A DNA stretch of 64,000 bases from Byssochlamys sp. IMV 00236 (Eukaryota > Ascomycota > Eurotiomycetes > Eurotiales > Thermoascaceae), in NCBI GenBank assembly GCA_001931875.2, contig MSJH02000666.1, positions 297,743-361,742 of the forward strand. The letters run 5' to 3'. The translations under genes were made by a program, and so were the position numbers. The notes under the pieces are model-generated. The model searched no databases, was not told the origin of the DNA, and saw only the letters and a program-made list of their open reading frames with translations. Shown in pieces: positions 36,080-48,000 of this stretch. Each line of letters starts with the position of its first letter. The stretch's first letter is position 1.

Positions 36080-37109
36080 ATGAAAACAACCCAAACCCTC
36101 CTCCTTCCAATCCTCTCTCTCCTCTTCACATCCACCACCACCACCTTTGCCCAACAACAACAACCCCCCTGCAACGGCCACATCGAATTCTGCACCCGCC
36201 AATACTCCAACATCAGTCAAATCGGAGCCCACGACTCCCCCTTCATCGGCGACCTCCCCTCCGACAACCAAAACCTCAACATCACCCAACAGCTCGATTT
36301 CGGCATCCGCTTTCTTCAAGGCCAAACGCACAAAAACCTCGAAGGCGAGCTCGACCTCTGCCACACGTCCTGTCTGCTTGAAGATGGGGGATCGCTGGTG
36401 TCTTTCCTGCAGACGGTGAAGGGGTGGATGGATGTGGAGAGTAATGCGAATGAAGTCGTGACGCTGCTTTTGACGAATGGGGATAATGTTCCTGTGGAGG
36501 AGTTCGATGCTGCTTTTGAGAGTGCGGGGGTGAAGGGGTATGTGTTTGTTCCTGAGTCTAGTCCTGGTGTGTTGGGGTTGGGGGATTGGCCGACGTTGAG
36601 TGATTTGATTGGGAATGGGACGAGGGTGGTTGTTTTTTTGGGTGAGTAGTATCTCCCCCTGAAAGAACTGCAAAGACACTACAATATATATATATACAAT
36701 ATGTTCATTGGAAACAAACCAAAACTAACACAACCCAGACTACGGCGCAAACACCACCTCCGTCCCCTATATCCTCGACGAATTCTCCTACTTCTTCGAA
36801 ACACCCTACGACGTAACCGACCCTTCTTTCTCCAACTGCTCCATCGACCGACCCCCCGGCGCCTCCGCTTCCGGCCGCATGTATATCGTCAATCACTTTC
36901 TCGACGTCGATATCCTGGGCGTGCTAGTGCCCGATCGAGTTGCGGCTCCGACGACGAATGCCGTCAGTGGGAATGGCAGTATTGGCGCCCAGGCGGCTCT
37001 GTGTGAGGGGTTGTATGACCGGATGCCGAATTTCGTCTTGGTGGATTTCACGGATCAGGGGGATGTTTTGGGTGCGCAGGAGAGTTTGAATGGGTTTTTG
37101 GATTCTTGA
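36080..37109 (+). CDS. Secreted PLC-like phosphodiesterase
   Basis: Extracellular protein of the PI-PLC-X-like TIM-barrel class. Exons: 36080-36641 and 36739-37109, giving 310 aa. Signal peptide about 1-24 (MKTTQTLLLPILSLLFTSTT..FAQ), then a QQQQ run. The barrel opens with SQIGAHDSPFIGD, whose His matches the first catalytic histidine of PI-PLC X domains. LDFGIRFLQGQTH and ELDLCHTSC (second His candidate) follow, then NEVVTLLLTNGD, VVVFLDYGANT and NFVLVDFTDQGD near the end. Fungal members are called PI-PLC X-domain or tat pathway signal proteins; substrates are mostly untested. Base composition alternates between C-rich and G-rich coding blocks (see findings). Confidence 0.85.
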
Positions 37110-37661
37110 GAAGAGTGCGTTTGCTTCTTTACTTTAAGAAGGAAAGGGGGCAGGGACGGGTTGGGTTGGATGGTTATTGGTAGATCGATGTGTATGTAAA
37201 TAGTTTTGGATGTGTTAGATGTGGTGTGGTAGTATATATTATATATCTGATATATCTTTATGCTGTAGCTTATCTATTCATATTCGTGCAATCGTAACAT
37301 ATGTCTGACATCTTGCCCTACGGGGTTATCTAGAAGAGTAGATAGGATGCGGAATTTATAGATGATATGTGTTTTGGATACACTAAACCAGACTTATATA
37401 TACATACAAGTATATAGTTCACTCAATGAAAGACCCCTGCTTCATACGATGATTTCTTCCAAGTAACCCTGAAATATATCCTATTCAATGCCGTGATAAG
37501 CAGTCCCCTACCCAAAATATGTGGTATCGATATACGAGGACGCAGAACAGGCAGCTGATAAAACTGACTCGTATACCCTCCAAACAACGCATCCAGCATG
37601 GTATGTTGTGAATTTTATCGAGATCTCATTCATTCGTCTATCTCGACTTGCATTTGGCGCT
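37110..37661. other. Intergenic between convergent genes
   Basis: About 550 bp between the PLC-like gene (+) and the helicase gene (-), AT-rich with TATATA stretches. It presumably holds both 3' UTRs. No gene seen. Confidence 0.55.
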
Positions 37662-40600
37662 CTACGGATCCAAGGTTTCACGGTTAGTTTTCATAACTAT
37701 AGACTGAGGGATGGTAAAGACATAGTTACCCCAAAGTTTATTTGCTGATGCTACGATGGTCTCCGCCTTGGAGAGGAGTTTTGCCGCGTAGCGCTCTGCT
37801 TCTTTTGGATATTGTTGATGTTTCTGTGCTTTGCGCGGGTTGGCCTTTAGGTTTGGAGAATGGTCAGTGATCTATCCATCCAGCTAGCTAGCTAGCTGGT
37901 TACCTAGTTAGTCAAATCGTAAAGGGCTAACTCACCATCATAAGCACCGGGACCAGATCCTTGGGTTCTGCTTGCGCAAGCTCACATACGCTCCGGAACC
38001 CATTCTCGCGCAGAACCCGTGCAGTCCAGCTTTTGACGTAGGCGACCTGCGCCATCTCCAGGAGATCTGCGCGCGCACCAGCTTCCAGGCGATCGCGCAT
38101 GTGATCGAGAACGACGGCGAGCATGCCCCAGCCCATGCGCTGGCAGAACTTGACCAGGCCGGCGGCGAACCCATGACAGGTCTGCGCGAGATTCTGGACC
38201 GCGCCTCGCGGGGTGTGGTAGCGACGAGCGACCGTGGAGAGGGGGACTTCGTTGCTTAAGTCGCGTAGCTGGAAAGCCGTATAGGCACGGCGATAGATTC
38301 GGCCTTGTTTGATCTGCGCGGGGGTGTTTTCTTTTAGAGAGGACCCAGCTTGCACCCTGCGTTGGATTAGATATGGGGCTTCCTTTGAAACATGCTGCAG
38401 CGGGACCTACATTGCATTCACGAAGCCAGGTTGTACGCCAACAAACTGAAGAGCTCGCAGACCACTCTCGTCCAGATTCTCGAGCTGGTCCCTAAATATC
38501 GGCCAGTCGATCTCAATGGTAAGAGCAACCTGCAGTGGAGTGAACATGTAGAAGACGTGCATGTCTCCATCCATCACGAAGGCCTGCAAGGCCCGCTTGA
38601 GCTCCTCGTAGACGAACATGCCGTCCTCAGGGGAGAAGGAGGAGGCGACAATGGCCTGCCCCAGTTCGCTTGGCTCGTATGAATCATCGTCTTTCCGCCG
38701 TAGGAGATCCTCATCAACCAGCTCCTGCAGAGTCGCATCCATCATCTTGTATATATCCTTGTTATCTGCGGTCCGGTAGACGAGCGTGCATTCAACGTAT
38801 TCCTTGATCGCATCGCGACCCGAGACCAGCCGGGTTGCTATGGCTTCCAAAAGTGCCCTGTACGGTGTCAACGACTCTGTCCAGGAACGGCTGATTCACG
38901 ACGTACCTCTTAACACCCCTCTTTTCTGGGGCGAGTCCGCTGGCAATGGCTGGTGTCTCTGCCTCCAAGAGCTCTGCGACGGCCTCCAAATCGGCCTTCT
39001 GACAGATGAGATAGGTTTCTCCCACCTCGTCCTTTCCTTTGCGACCCGCGCGACCACGCATCTGGCGTCTGTGACAGTCAGTCCGCGATGCTAAGAGTAG
39101 TGGACGAAAAGAGAACATACAACATCGCGGGTCCTATCAACTCTCGACCCATACGAGCGCCATGCATGATGACCCTTCTCGCGGGGAGGTTCACCCCCGC
39201 GGCCAAACTGCAGGTCGCTACAAGCACCCTCAAAATGCCTTGGTCGTAAGCTCGCGCGACCAGCTCCCGTTCTTCGGTGGTCAATCCAGCATCTAATCTT
39301 GTCAGTTTTCCGCAGCAAGTCTCCACGAGACAAGGGTACTCACGGTGGAAAGCAACTCCCTTGAGGATCGTATTCTGAAAGGCCGGGTCGAGGCCAGAAG
39401 GAAGGCTCTGGAGATCAGCCAAGAGATCCAATCTTCGCTCCAACACGCCGGGGTCCAAGTTTGCAGGCTCTGGCATTGCCTCGCTGATGAGGGCGGCGTT
39501 GATCTGGCAGGCATGGCGACTGCCACAGAACACCAGGGCGCCGTAACCTGCTGTCGCCGTCTCGACGGCCAATGCGACCATGGCGTTCGCCATGGGGTTT
39601 GCCAACTCTCTAAATTCCGATTTGTCGATCGTCCTGTAGGGTTCTACAGCACCTTGAGAGGCGGTCGTGTTCAGCTGGGCTGCCGTCCGGAAGAACTCTT
39701 TTGCATTGGCCGCTGGATAGATGGCATTCTCGAACACCAGGTACTCTTCTATGGGGATGGGCCGGTACTTGGAGATGTAGTAATTCCCGCGTAGCCACTG
39801 CGCCAGGAGTTCCGTATTCTGCAGTCTTGGTCAACATCATCCAACGTCTACAATCTGTTCCCAGCAAGAGGCATACTGAAAGAGTGGCACTCATGCCGAT
39901 GATCTGGATATCCTGCTGCAGGAGCAAGAGCTTCGTGATCATCAGCTCCATGAGATAGCCACGGCCTTCGTCATCTAGCATATGGATCTCGTCCAAGACG
40001 ACGACCGCCAGGTCGTCGATCTTGCACTCTTCGATGGCGGTGTTTACAAGAGAATTGGCCTATCTTTCTGATCAGAGGTGGGTGCGATTCAGACCCCGTG
40101 GATGGTGTCTTGCGCACCTTTTCTATAGTACAAACCGCGATATCGGTGTCCCCCCACGTCGCTCTGGTTTTACTGCCTCCAAAAAACCCCGTTACCCGGA
40201 TGGACTTCTGCTGCTGTCTCCAGGCACGACGACCGCTGGTCATCTGCGCGTCATCGTCATCATCCTCCGCCGCGACGTTCTTGGAGACGCCCTCGACGAG
40301 ACGGCGCAGCCATCGCAGCTTCTCCTGCACCAGGGCCACATAGGGCAGTACGAGGATGGCCTTGCGGGTTGGGTTCTCGATGATCTTCTTGAGCATCAAG
40401 ACATCTGCTACGAGGGATTTCCCACCTCCAGTCGGGGCGGTATAGATCAGGTTCTTCTCACCGGTGAGATGGCCCCGGCCCAGTAAGCACGAGGCCTGCC
40501 ATGGATAGATACTGTTGACGCCCAGGGCCTCGAAATTGGCAACCAGCGCAGGTGGCAGCCCATATCTGGGACTGCGCAGGGACAGCAGGGCATTCTGGCT

Positions 40601-40889
40601 GGGCGCTGGCGTCGAAGGCACCGCGGTCCTCTGGGAGTACTCGGAGGGCAGCTGGTCCGCGGACACGGCCCCGGGGGCCCAGCGAATGGCACTAGCGGCA
40701 ATGCGGTTCCTGCGAGTGGAGGCGGACGCGCGAACGAACTCGACCGGCGACGCGACATGGTTCGGATTACTATTTTGTTGATTGCTGATTATTGTGCGGT
40801 CGGTAAGGACGGGAGGATCGACACTCGAAGAATTGTTGTTGTTAATACTGCCCCAGGGTCGCTTAACCCCCGCCAGCGGGGTGGTGGTG

Positions 40890-40920
<31 letters not shown>

Positions 40921-41005
40921 CTGTCGAGCTGGTGGAATACGTCTGCCTGCGGGCGAGGTCGACGGAGGTTTGGAAGCCATGCGTCTGGAACGGTTGGTCC
41001 GACAT
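37662..41005 (-). CDS. HELQ/Mus308-type superfamily 2 DNA helicase
   Basis: Ski2-like DNA helicase of the HELQ / polymerase-theta-helicase group, expected to act in replication-fork and crosslink repair. Exons: 41005-40118, 40059-39877, 39818-39344, 39292-39121, 39068-38907, 38857-38411, 38356-37936, 37844-37662, giving 976 aa. Motifs: YPWQASCLLG, Walker A APTGGGKS (about 191-198), DEIH (319-322), GMSATLS, FHHAGLTTEER, VLVATCSLAAGVNLPARRV and RQMRGRAGRKG (motif VI). These are followed by winged-helix and helical ratchet-like segments (TPAQIKQGRIYRRAYTAFQL). There is no polymerase domain, so it is HELQ-like rather than full Mus308. The last exon (ANPRKAQKH..., ending at 37662) is less certain; a second short intron near its end also keeps the frame. 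The N-terminus has a 13-Thr run. ATG 41005 is chosen over an upstream one at 41251 that would add a low-complexity stretch. Confidence 0.9.
40880..40918 (-). repeat. Coding trinucleotide tract, 13 Thr codons
   Basis: On the coding strand, six ACT codons are followed by seven ACC codons (residues 30-42 of the helicase). Two adjacent perfect trinucleotide runs in a disordered N-terminus suggest replication slippage; length is likely variable between strains. Confidence 0.9.
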
Positions 41006-43355
41006 GCTCGCGGCACTCGCGGTCAGATCGAGCTGACGAGCAGGCAACGTGCAGGCATTCTTTCTTGTCCACCGCAGCGAGTAGAGAGTCTGGGGGGGTT
41101 CAAGCGGAGGGGGGATGCTCCACAGTTGGTGTTTTGCTCTCTCTTTTTTCTCTTTTTTTTCTTTTTGTGTGTGAGTGCTGCTTGAATTCCGTTGACTTAG
41201 AGCTGAGCAGCCGATGGACGGTGCGGTTGGGGGAAAAGCTTCGAGTTTCACGTCCGTTGGAGTAGTTTAAGTATTATTATTATTATTAGTTAGTTAACTT
41301 GACTTGGTAGTTAAGGCGAGGAGTAACCTGAGGTACACTAACTAACCAGTGATGCCTGAATCCACAGGCAGCCACAGCCCTGCGGAAGGTTCCTGGATCC
41401 TCTGCCCATCACCCGTTTGGCCAACCGGGGATGGACTTGACAGCGCGCTCGGATCACACCGCCGCCAGCACAGGCTCTGTCTTGGCAGAAGCACTCCGGA
41501 TCGATCCATTCATGATAGTATTCATATATATTATAGATCATATATAATATTGATGCTGATGAAATATTATTATCTTGTACTTCCGTAGCCAGGCCTCACC
41601 TCCAGCTACCTAATGTACCATGGGGTACTCTAAGTCTCTAACTACTGCTAACTGACTAACTCGGAGACTTCCTGCGAGCAGATGTCGCAGTCTCTGATTG
41701 GCCAGCGGCACATCTACTCTAAGCCGACAGACCCCGTCAAGAAGTCGACCATAATCATAATCCGTCACGGGCGAGCCAGCCAGACGGTAATTACGATTCC
41801 GATGCTTCTGATCAGACCATCTCCCCGTGTTCTGACTTCTTCCAAATAATACAAGAAAGTATACGAAGTCGATTGCTTTGCGTTGCTTTGCTTTCCTACG
41901 GGATGGAGATGTTGATACCTGTCATCTTTCGATTTTTTGGTGCTGGGATCGATAGTTGTTCCTATTACTGCAGCGTCGCGGTTAACTATCGCGTGCATGA
42001 ATTACGGGCCCGCCACATCGTCTCTCCTAGTTAGCCACGCAACGCTGCTTGACATCGGTGACCACCCGCATCCTCAGTCTCTGTCAGAAGTCCGAACAAA
42101 GATCGCAGGGAACGATGCGGCTCGAGGGCCAGCATTGTGGCAGTCAGGATAGATAGATAGAAAGAAAGAAGGCTATCGAAGACAACCGCGTAATCAATAA
42201 TCATATAATAGATGACAATGGCCACCTGGCTTGACCTAGGTCGCCGACCAACCCGAGACTCCGATGACGACCGGGAATCGCTCGGAAAGACCTGGATTAG
42301 GACAGGGATGGAGAGAGGAGATAGCAGGATTGCGAAAGACGGAAAGGTCACAAGTTGTAGTCGAGTATTATTATGATTATTATGATTTTTGTTAGTTAGT
42401 AAGTAGAGGAATAATAATGATAATAATAATACATACCATATGGCATATGCCCACCATCCATCTCATCCCCCAAACGTGCCTCGACCAGATGATCTGCTGC
42501 CAAGCCCACCCCTCTGCTGTGGCAGCCGATGTGTGGCAAATCCTGGCAACCTCTCCAATAATTTCACCAGATACGGTACTTTCTTCGAATGAGCTGGTGT
42601 TTGGAAGCGGTTGGAAATGCTCCTCCTGGAGTAGACGCTCTGGGGTGTCCGTGCCATCAAACTGAGTTTTGGCTTGGTATGCAGTCAGTGTGCATTGCAG
42701 TACCATACAGTGCAGCGCAGCGTAATAATAATAAATATCATCGCAACCGTCTTGCCGGGCCCGTCTGACCAGTGTGGTTAGCGTGAGTGGGTGAAGTTGG
42801 GGCATCGACACTCTTAGAGTAATTCACTAAGTGACTAGAGTATTTCATCTCTGCTCTGGCAGGGCAGGGGAAACGATCCTCACAGGGGAGGGGTCGAAAC
42901 AGTCGCTCCCCGGCGCTAGTTTTATTATTACCTCAACCCTCCAGCGCCTCGGACCGAAACTCCATCTTTTTTTTCACGTCCTCGAGCAGGTCTGTCATTT
43001 AATATTAATCTCTTTCTCGCCTGGAACCCGCAATCGGGAGAGGCTCTGGGATCGATCCCGATGGTGCAGCGATCAGGGTTGGCTTCTCGTCGATTGCCCG
43101 TTGAGGGCCAAACCCACACTAATGTTACTAACAATCGCCCCGGGTCGGGTCTAGTCTGTCTGTCGGAGCGAGGTTAAATAACCAACATAATACTACTAAC
43201 TAACTACTCCGTACTGTACATAATGATAATATGGAATCTGATATCTGGTCCTTTTGGACGTCAGACGGTATCGTCGGACGCCAACCGGAAGGTCAAATCA
43301 ACACCACCTGCGCTCCTCCCCTCCCTCCGCCCTCACCGTCACCATCACCATCAGT

Positions 43356-43376
43356 ATCATCATCATCATCATCATC
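43356..43376. repeat. Microsatellite (ATC)7
   Basis: Seven perfect ATC units in the region between the helicase and sntB genes, inside a broader CCATCA/TCATC-rich stretch. Confidence 0.8.
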
Positions 43377-43826
43377 ATTATCCGCAATCAATCTCACCGT
43401 CATGGTCGTTAGTCATTAGGGCAGAGGAGAGAACACGAACAAGACGGGGGATGGCCCGGACACGAGATGGATTGATGTCGGGACTAAATAACTAATAGTC
43501 ACTACCGTATTAGTTAGTCGACATGCTCCCTTTGAAACCGCCTATCGACCACTCTCTGTCGACTTGACCTCGAGATCCAACCCGCTCCGGGGGCTGCAGC
43601 TTTTCACGCACGACGGCCCGCTGAGCATTCCTGGCCGTCCGTCGCCATCGTGCATCCATATTTCTCAATTTCTACGGGGGGAAGCTCGACAGCATCCCAG
43701 GCGTAGTAACACCACCACCATAACCTAACCATAACCACCGCCACTACCAACCCCCCTCATTCTCTTTATCTTCCCTCCTCCCTCCATTGTGTTGGTGGAT
43801 GATGCTGGATAGTCCGCTTCGTGGGA

Positions 43827-43854
43827 ATTCTGTATTCTGTATTCTGTATTCTGT
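43827..43854. repeat. Tandem heptamer (ATTCTGT)4
   Basis: Four perfect 7-bp copies, about 1.2 kb upstream of the sntB start codon. No known function is evident. Confidence 0.85.
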
Positions 43855-44159
43855 AATAATATCGACCCTCTCTGGCCTTCCTCATCCCCCCGTACTCTAG
43901 ACTAGACAACCCTCGACTCCATATCACCCGCAGCGGCAGATCGTCCACCCGAGCAAGGGGAAATCCAGACGGACGGCGTGGGAAGCACCACCACCAGCGC
44001 GCAGGGAAAAAAGACAGACTCGACATGCTTTTCTGGTCATTTTTTTTCCCTGGTGGAGGATCCGTCATATTAACAGATCGGGACTAGGCGCTCTGGGGAC
44101 GTGGACGGGATTCCTGGGCGGATGGATACGCGGTGTCTTGTAGTAGTTTACTACCGCTG

Positions 44160-44520
44160 CTACGGCTTTCTCTTCTCTTCCTCTCCTCTCCATTTCCCTT
44201 CTTCTTCTTCTTCTTTTCCTCGATTACTACGCATCCTCGCCCGGGCGTTTCTCTCCCCATCTTGACTTTCTCGCACCCACGGGCCTGGACGGACGGGTGG
44301 ATCTCTCTCTGCGCTTCTTTGCTGCCTCTGGTCGCCGCCGCGGCGACTATTGTAGTTTCTCCCACTACTTCTCTTTCTCTCTCTCTCTCTCCCCATCTCT
44401 CTCTCTTTCTCACACTTCTTCCCCCCCTACACTTCCCTCTGCCATTCCTCATTTGACGCCATATTTCGCCTTCCTTCTCTCCTCCCTCCCTCTTCCTTCT
44501 TCCTCTCACTCCCACCAACA
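44160..44520 (+). promoter_or_regulatory. Polypyrimidine tract in the sntB leader region
   Basis: About 360 bp very rich in C and T on the sntB strand, including CTTCTTCTTCTTC and CTCTCTCTCTCT runs. CT-rich blocks before transcription or translation starts are common in highly regulated filamentous-fungus genes. Whether it is promoter or 5' UTR cannot be told from sequence. Confidence 0.5.
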
Positions 44521-45026
44521 TTGTTCCTCCCCTACTCCCCGTTTGGGTCTCGTGCCCTCGAGTCTCCCAGGACATACAGCCACTCCCTGGACTGTTTGAT
44601 GTTCCTGTGCCCGGCTGACTTTACTACGGCCGCTTGGCTACTCACACCCGGGACTTGTCCTCTTCTGGTAGTTCGCGCCTCAAACTCTCGTCACTCCCTC
44701 CGGGCAGCACTTTGATATTCCGATATCAACGCTTCCCACGCGGACAACGCGGGCCGCAGACCTAGAAAATCTGCGGGCTCTTCCCCCGTCCACGCTCTCC
44801 CAGGAGGATCTGCTGGCTGCCCTTTTTGATGGTCTTCCTCCGTATGTGCTCGAGCCCACGTCTTAGCTAATGAGTGATCGCATTCCCGCCACGGTCCGTT
44901 CTTTGAGCTTGCATTCTCCGCGTCCTGGTCCGTGTCGTTTCTGCTGTCACCACCGACGCACCGTCGGAGTGCAGCCTGCACCTGCCGCCCTTGGAGCTGC
45001 TTCTCTGCTGCTCCGGAGGCCTCGTC

Positions 45027-48000
45027 ATGTCCGTCGATAAAGTGTCACCATCAGGAGACGTGCAGCAGGCTTCTGACGCCACGCTTGATTCTCCCTCCGG
45101 TGCTGGGGCCGCATCGGCCAAGGGCCGCCAGTCCGCCCCCGGTCACCCCTCTGCTCAATCCACCCACTCCACCGTCTCGCCCGCTCGAGGCTCTGCGGTG
45201 AACGGACTGGAGTCGCAGCCCATGACTGCCACTATGTCATCCTCTTCAGAGGTCGCCGGTAATGACCCGGCCAGCAACTCCAACACCCCTGCGCCTTACG
45301 GCACTCGATCCCGAGGTCGAAACGGTGCCCCTCGACCCAATTACGCAGAGGACCGCGATATCGATATGGAACTCGAGTTGACCAGTCCGGCGCAGAAGAC
45401 GGGCAGTTCGAAACGCGGTGCCACGAGCGGTCAGATCACCGCCAATGGCTCCCCGGCCGCGGAGCAGGAGAAAACGCCTGCGGGCAATACGCGACGGGGC
45501 CAGGCCCCCGTCAACGGCACCAACGGCGCAACAAACTCCAAAGAGGCGATCCCAGGCACATCGACTTTCTCTGCCAACCCAAATGCTGGCAACGGGGGAT
45601 CGACAGCGTCACGGAAGCGCAAACAGCCCGCCAGCGGGACTGGCTCAGCCCCCGAAAACACGGCGGGCTCGTCGAAGAAAATCTTTACCACGGCCCCAGA
45701 AGGTTCTCGTCGGGCGAATGGTTCCAACATGATGACCTTTGAGACGCATGGTGCTTACTTGAAGAATGGGAAGCTGAAGGCGGACGATGGGACGGTCCTT
45801 GCAGTAAACGGTTCGTCTCCCCCCNNNNNNNNNNNNNNNNNNNNCCCCCTTCGTTGTCATTTACGAATTGCGTCTCGATTGATTTCAATACTGATATGCT
45901 ATTTTAGATCATGTCTACCTCATTTGCGAACCACCCGGCGAACCATACTACCTGGCGCGGATCATGGAATTCCTGCCATCGAAGGAGGATCCCAGCGGAC
46001 CCATTGAGGCGCTGAGAGTGAATTGGTACTACCGGCCCCGCGACATCCAGCGCAAAGTGACCGATTGCCGTCTCGTTTTTGCCTCAATGCATTCAGACAC
46101 ATGCCCCCTGACCTCGTTACGGGGGAAGTGCCAAATCTTACATACGTCCGAGATTGAGGACTTGGATGAGTACAGGAAGACGAAGGATACTTTCTGGTTT
46201 GACAAGATGTTCGACCGCTATATCCACCGCTACTACGAAGTGATCCCCACAAGCAAAGTGATCAATGTGCCCGCGAACGTCAAAAAGGTGCTCGATGAGC
46301 GCTGGAGATTTGTGCTAGTCGAGGTGGGCCGACGGAAGGAATTGACAAGCGCCGTCAAGACCTGTAAGCGCTGTAATGGCTACGCTGCTAGCACGGATTC
46401 CGTGGACTGTGCGGTCTGCAAATCCACCTATCATATGTATTGTGTGCGACCAGTCTTGACAAAAAAGCCCGCTCGAGGTTTCGCGTGGGCTTGTGCTGCG
46501 TGCAGTCGAAAACACGACCAGAAACTGGAAGCTCGAAACACGCCTTCATTGGGCGAAGGGGCTGGGGAAGCGGAAGAGGAGATTCTCGACGAAGAGGAGG
46601 AGGATACGCAGGGAGCGCCCAATGGCACTGGTGTCAGCACTCCTGCAGTGGCAGAAGAGAGTCTTCCACAGCCAGCCACTTCCGATCAGATCGCCCAATC
46701 TCGAATGTGGCCGTATCGCTATCTAGGAATCCACTGCCGTGTTGAGGATGCCCTGGATTATGATGACCGGATATATCCGCGAGCGAGTTCACGACTGGGA
46801 CCGCGCCACCAGGCGAACGTAGGTCCGTGGTACGGACATCCAGTCGAATACGTGAAACCTGCAGATGTCAGGAAGAAATATGCCAAGGGAGCGGGCCGCA
46901 GTACGGTCAAGTTGTCCAAAGATGCCTTGGCCGCGATCGAGGCAGAAAAGCAGGAAAGGGCCAAACGGCCGAAGTGGGTCATGGACGAACCGACTGGATA
47001 TGTACGCCGTGGAGAAGACGAGCCGGTGACCGTGGCCGGGAAGCAGGTTCGTACGGCAGAGCTGCTCTGGAAGATGCCAGAGGCTTCTCAGATTCCCAGC
47101 CGTGGTGAAGATGATGCGCCGGGTTCGGAGATGAGTCTCGCAGAACGCGAAAAGTTCGTCGACGACTATATGGAACGAGCCAAGGAAATCGCACCGGAGA
47201 AAGGGCTGGAGAAGTATTCTACAAACTTCCTCGATAAAGCGCTGCAGTTGCTCTATTCAGAGAGCTTCAATGCAGAGGCCGCTCTTGCGAAACTGAAGCA
47301 AGTGAACAAATACACCCAACTCAAGGAGCCCCATCTTCGTCCCGAAGAAGTTAAAGTCTTCGAACAGGGTGTGGCAAAATATGGATCGGAGCTGCGTCTT
47401 GTTACGAAACATGTCGGCACCGTTCCGCACTACCAGATTGTCCGTTTCTACTATATGTGGAAAAAGACGCCTCGAGGCCAGCAAATCTGGGGCAACTACG
47501 AAGGACGACGAGGAAGGAAAGCCGCCAAACGGGCCGATAACAGCACAGCGAAATTGGTGGACGATGTGGCCGACGATCAGGACGATTCCGCCTTTGACAG
47601 CGCAAAGGCCCTCGAGAAGAAACGTGGCTTCCAGTGCAAATTCTGCAATGCAAGGAATTCCCGGCAATGGCGACGTGCGCCTGCTGTTCAGCCGGGTACG
47701 ACGGTCCCGGCCGAGCCTTCGTCCAAGCGCGACAAGGGCTCGCAACTCATGGTCGCACTGTGCCTGCAGTGTGCCGTGGTCTGGCGCAAGTACGGACTGC
47801 AGTGGGAAGACATCAATGAAGTTTCGAAGAAGATTTCCCAGGGTGGAACCAAGGCCTGGCGCCGTCGCGTTGAGGAAGACTTGCTTTCCCAACTGCTTGT
47901 GGCCATCGAGACGCCGTACGAGCTCAGCCCTACTACAGCATCGGCCGCAGCGGCTCTTGGCATAAATGTCAGTACAATAACGCCCCCCGCAGCACCGACA

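Larger units (their letters stand above)
41006..45026. other. 4-kb intergenic region upstream of helicase and sntB
   Basis: Divergent promoters of the helicase (-) and sntB (+). It contains many short repeats: an (ATT)n tract near 41273, ATT/GATA-like runs near 42366-42431, (ATC)7 at 43356-43376, a 7-bp array at 43827-43854 and a long pyrimidine tract at 44160-44520. No ORF resembles a gene; those over 100 codons are low-complexity or antisense to the pyrimidine tract. The right kilobase is probably the long sntB leader. Confidence 0.6.

Noticed and set aside
41006..41251. 82-residue upstream extension of the helicase
   Set aside because: Low-complexity Lys/Glu and Ser/Thr stretch read from an AT/TTC-rich leader; MSDQPF start at 41005 is simpler.
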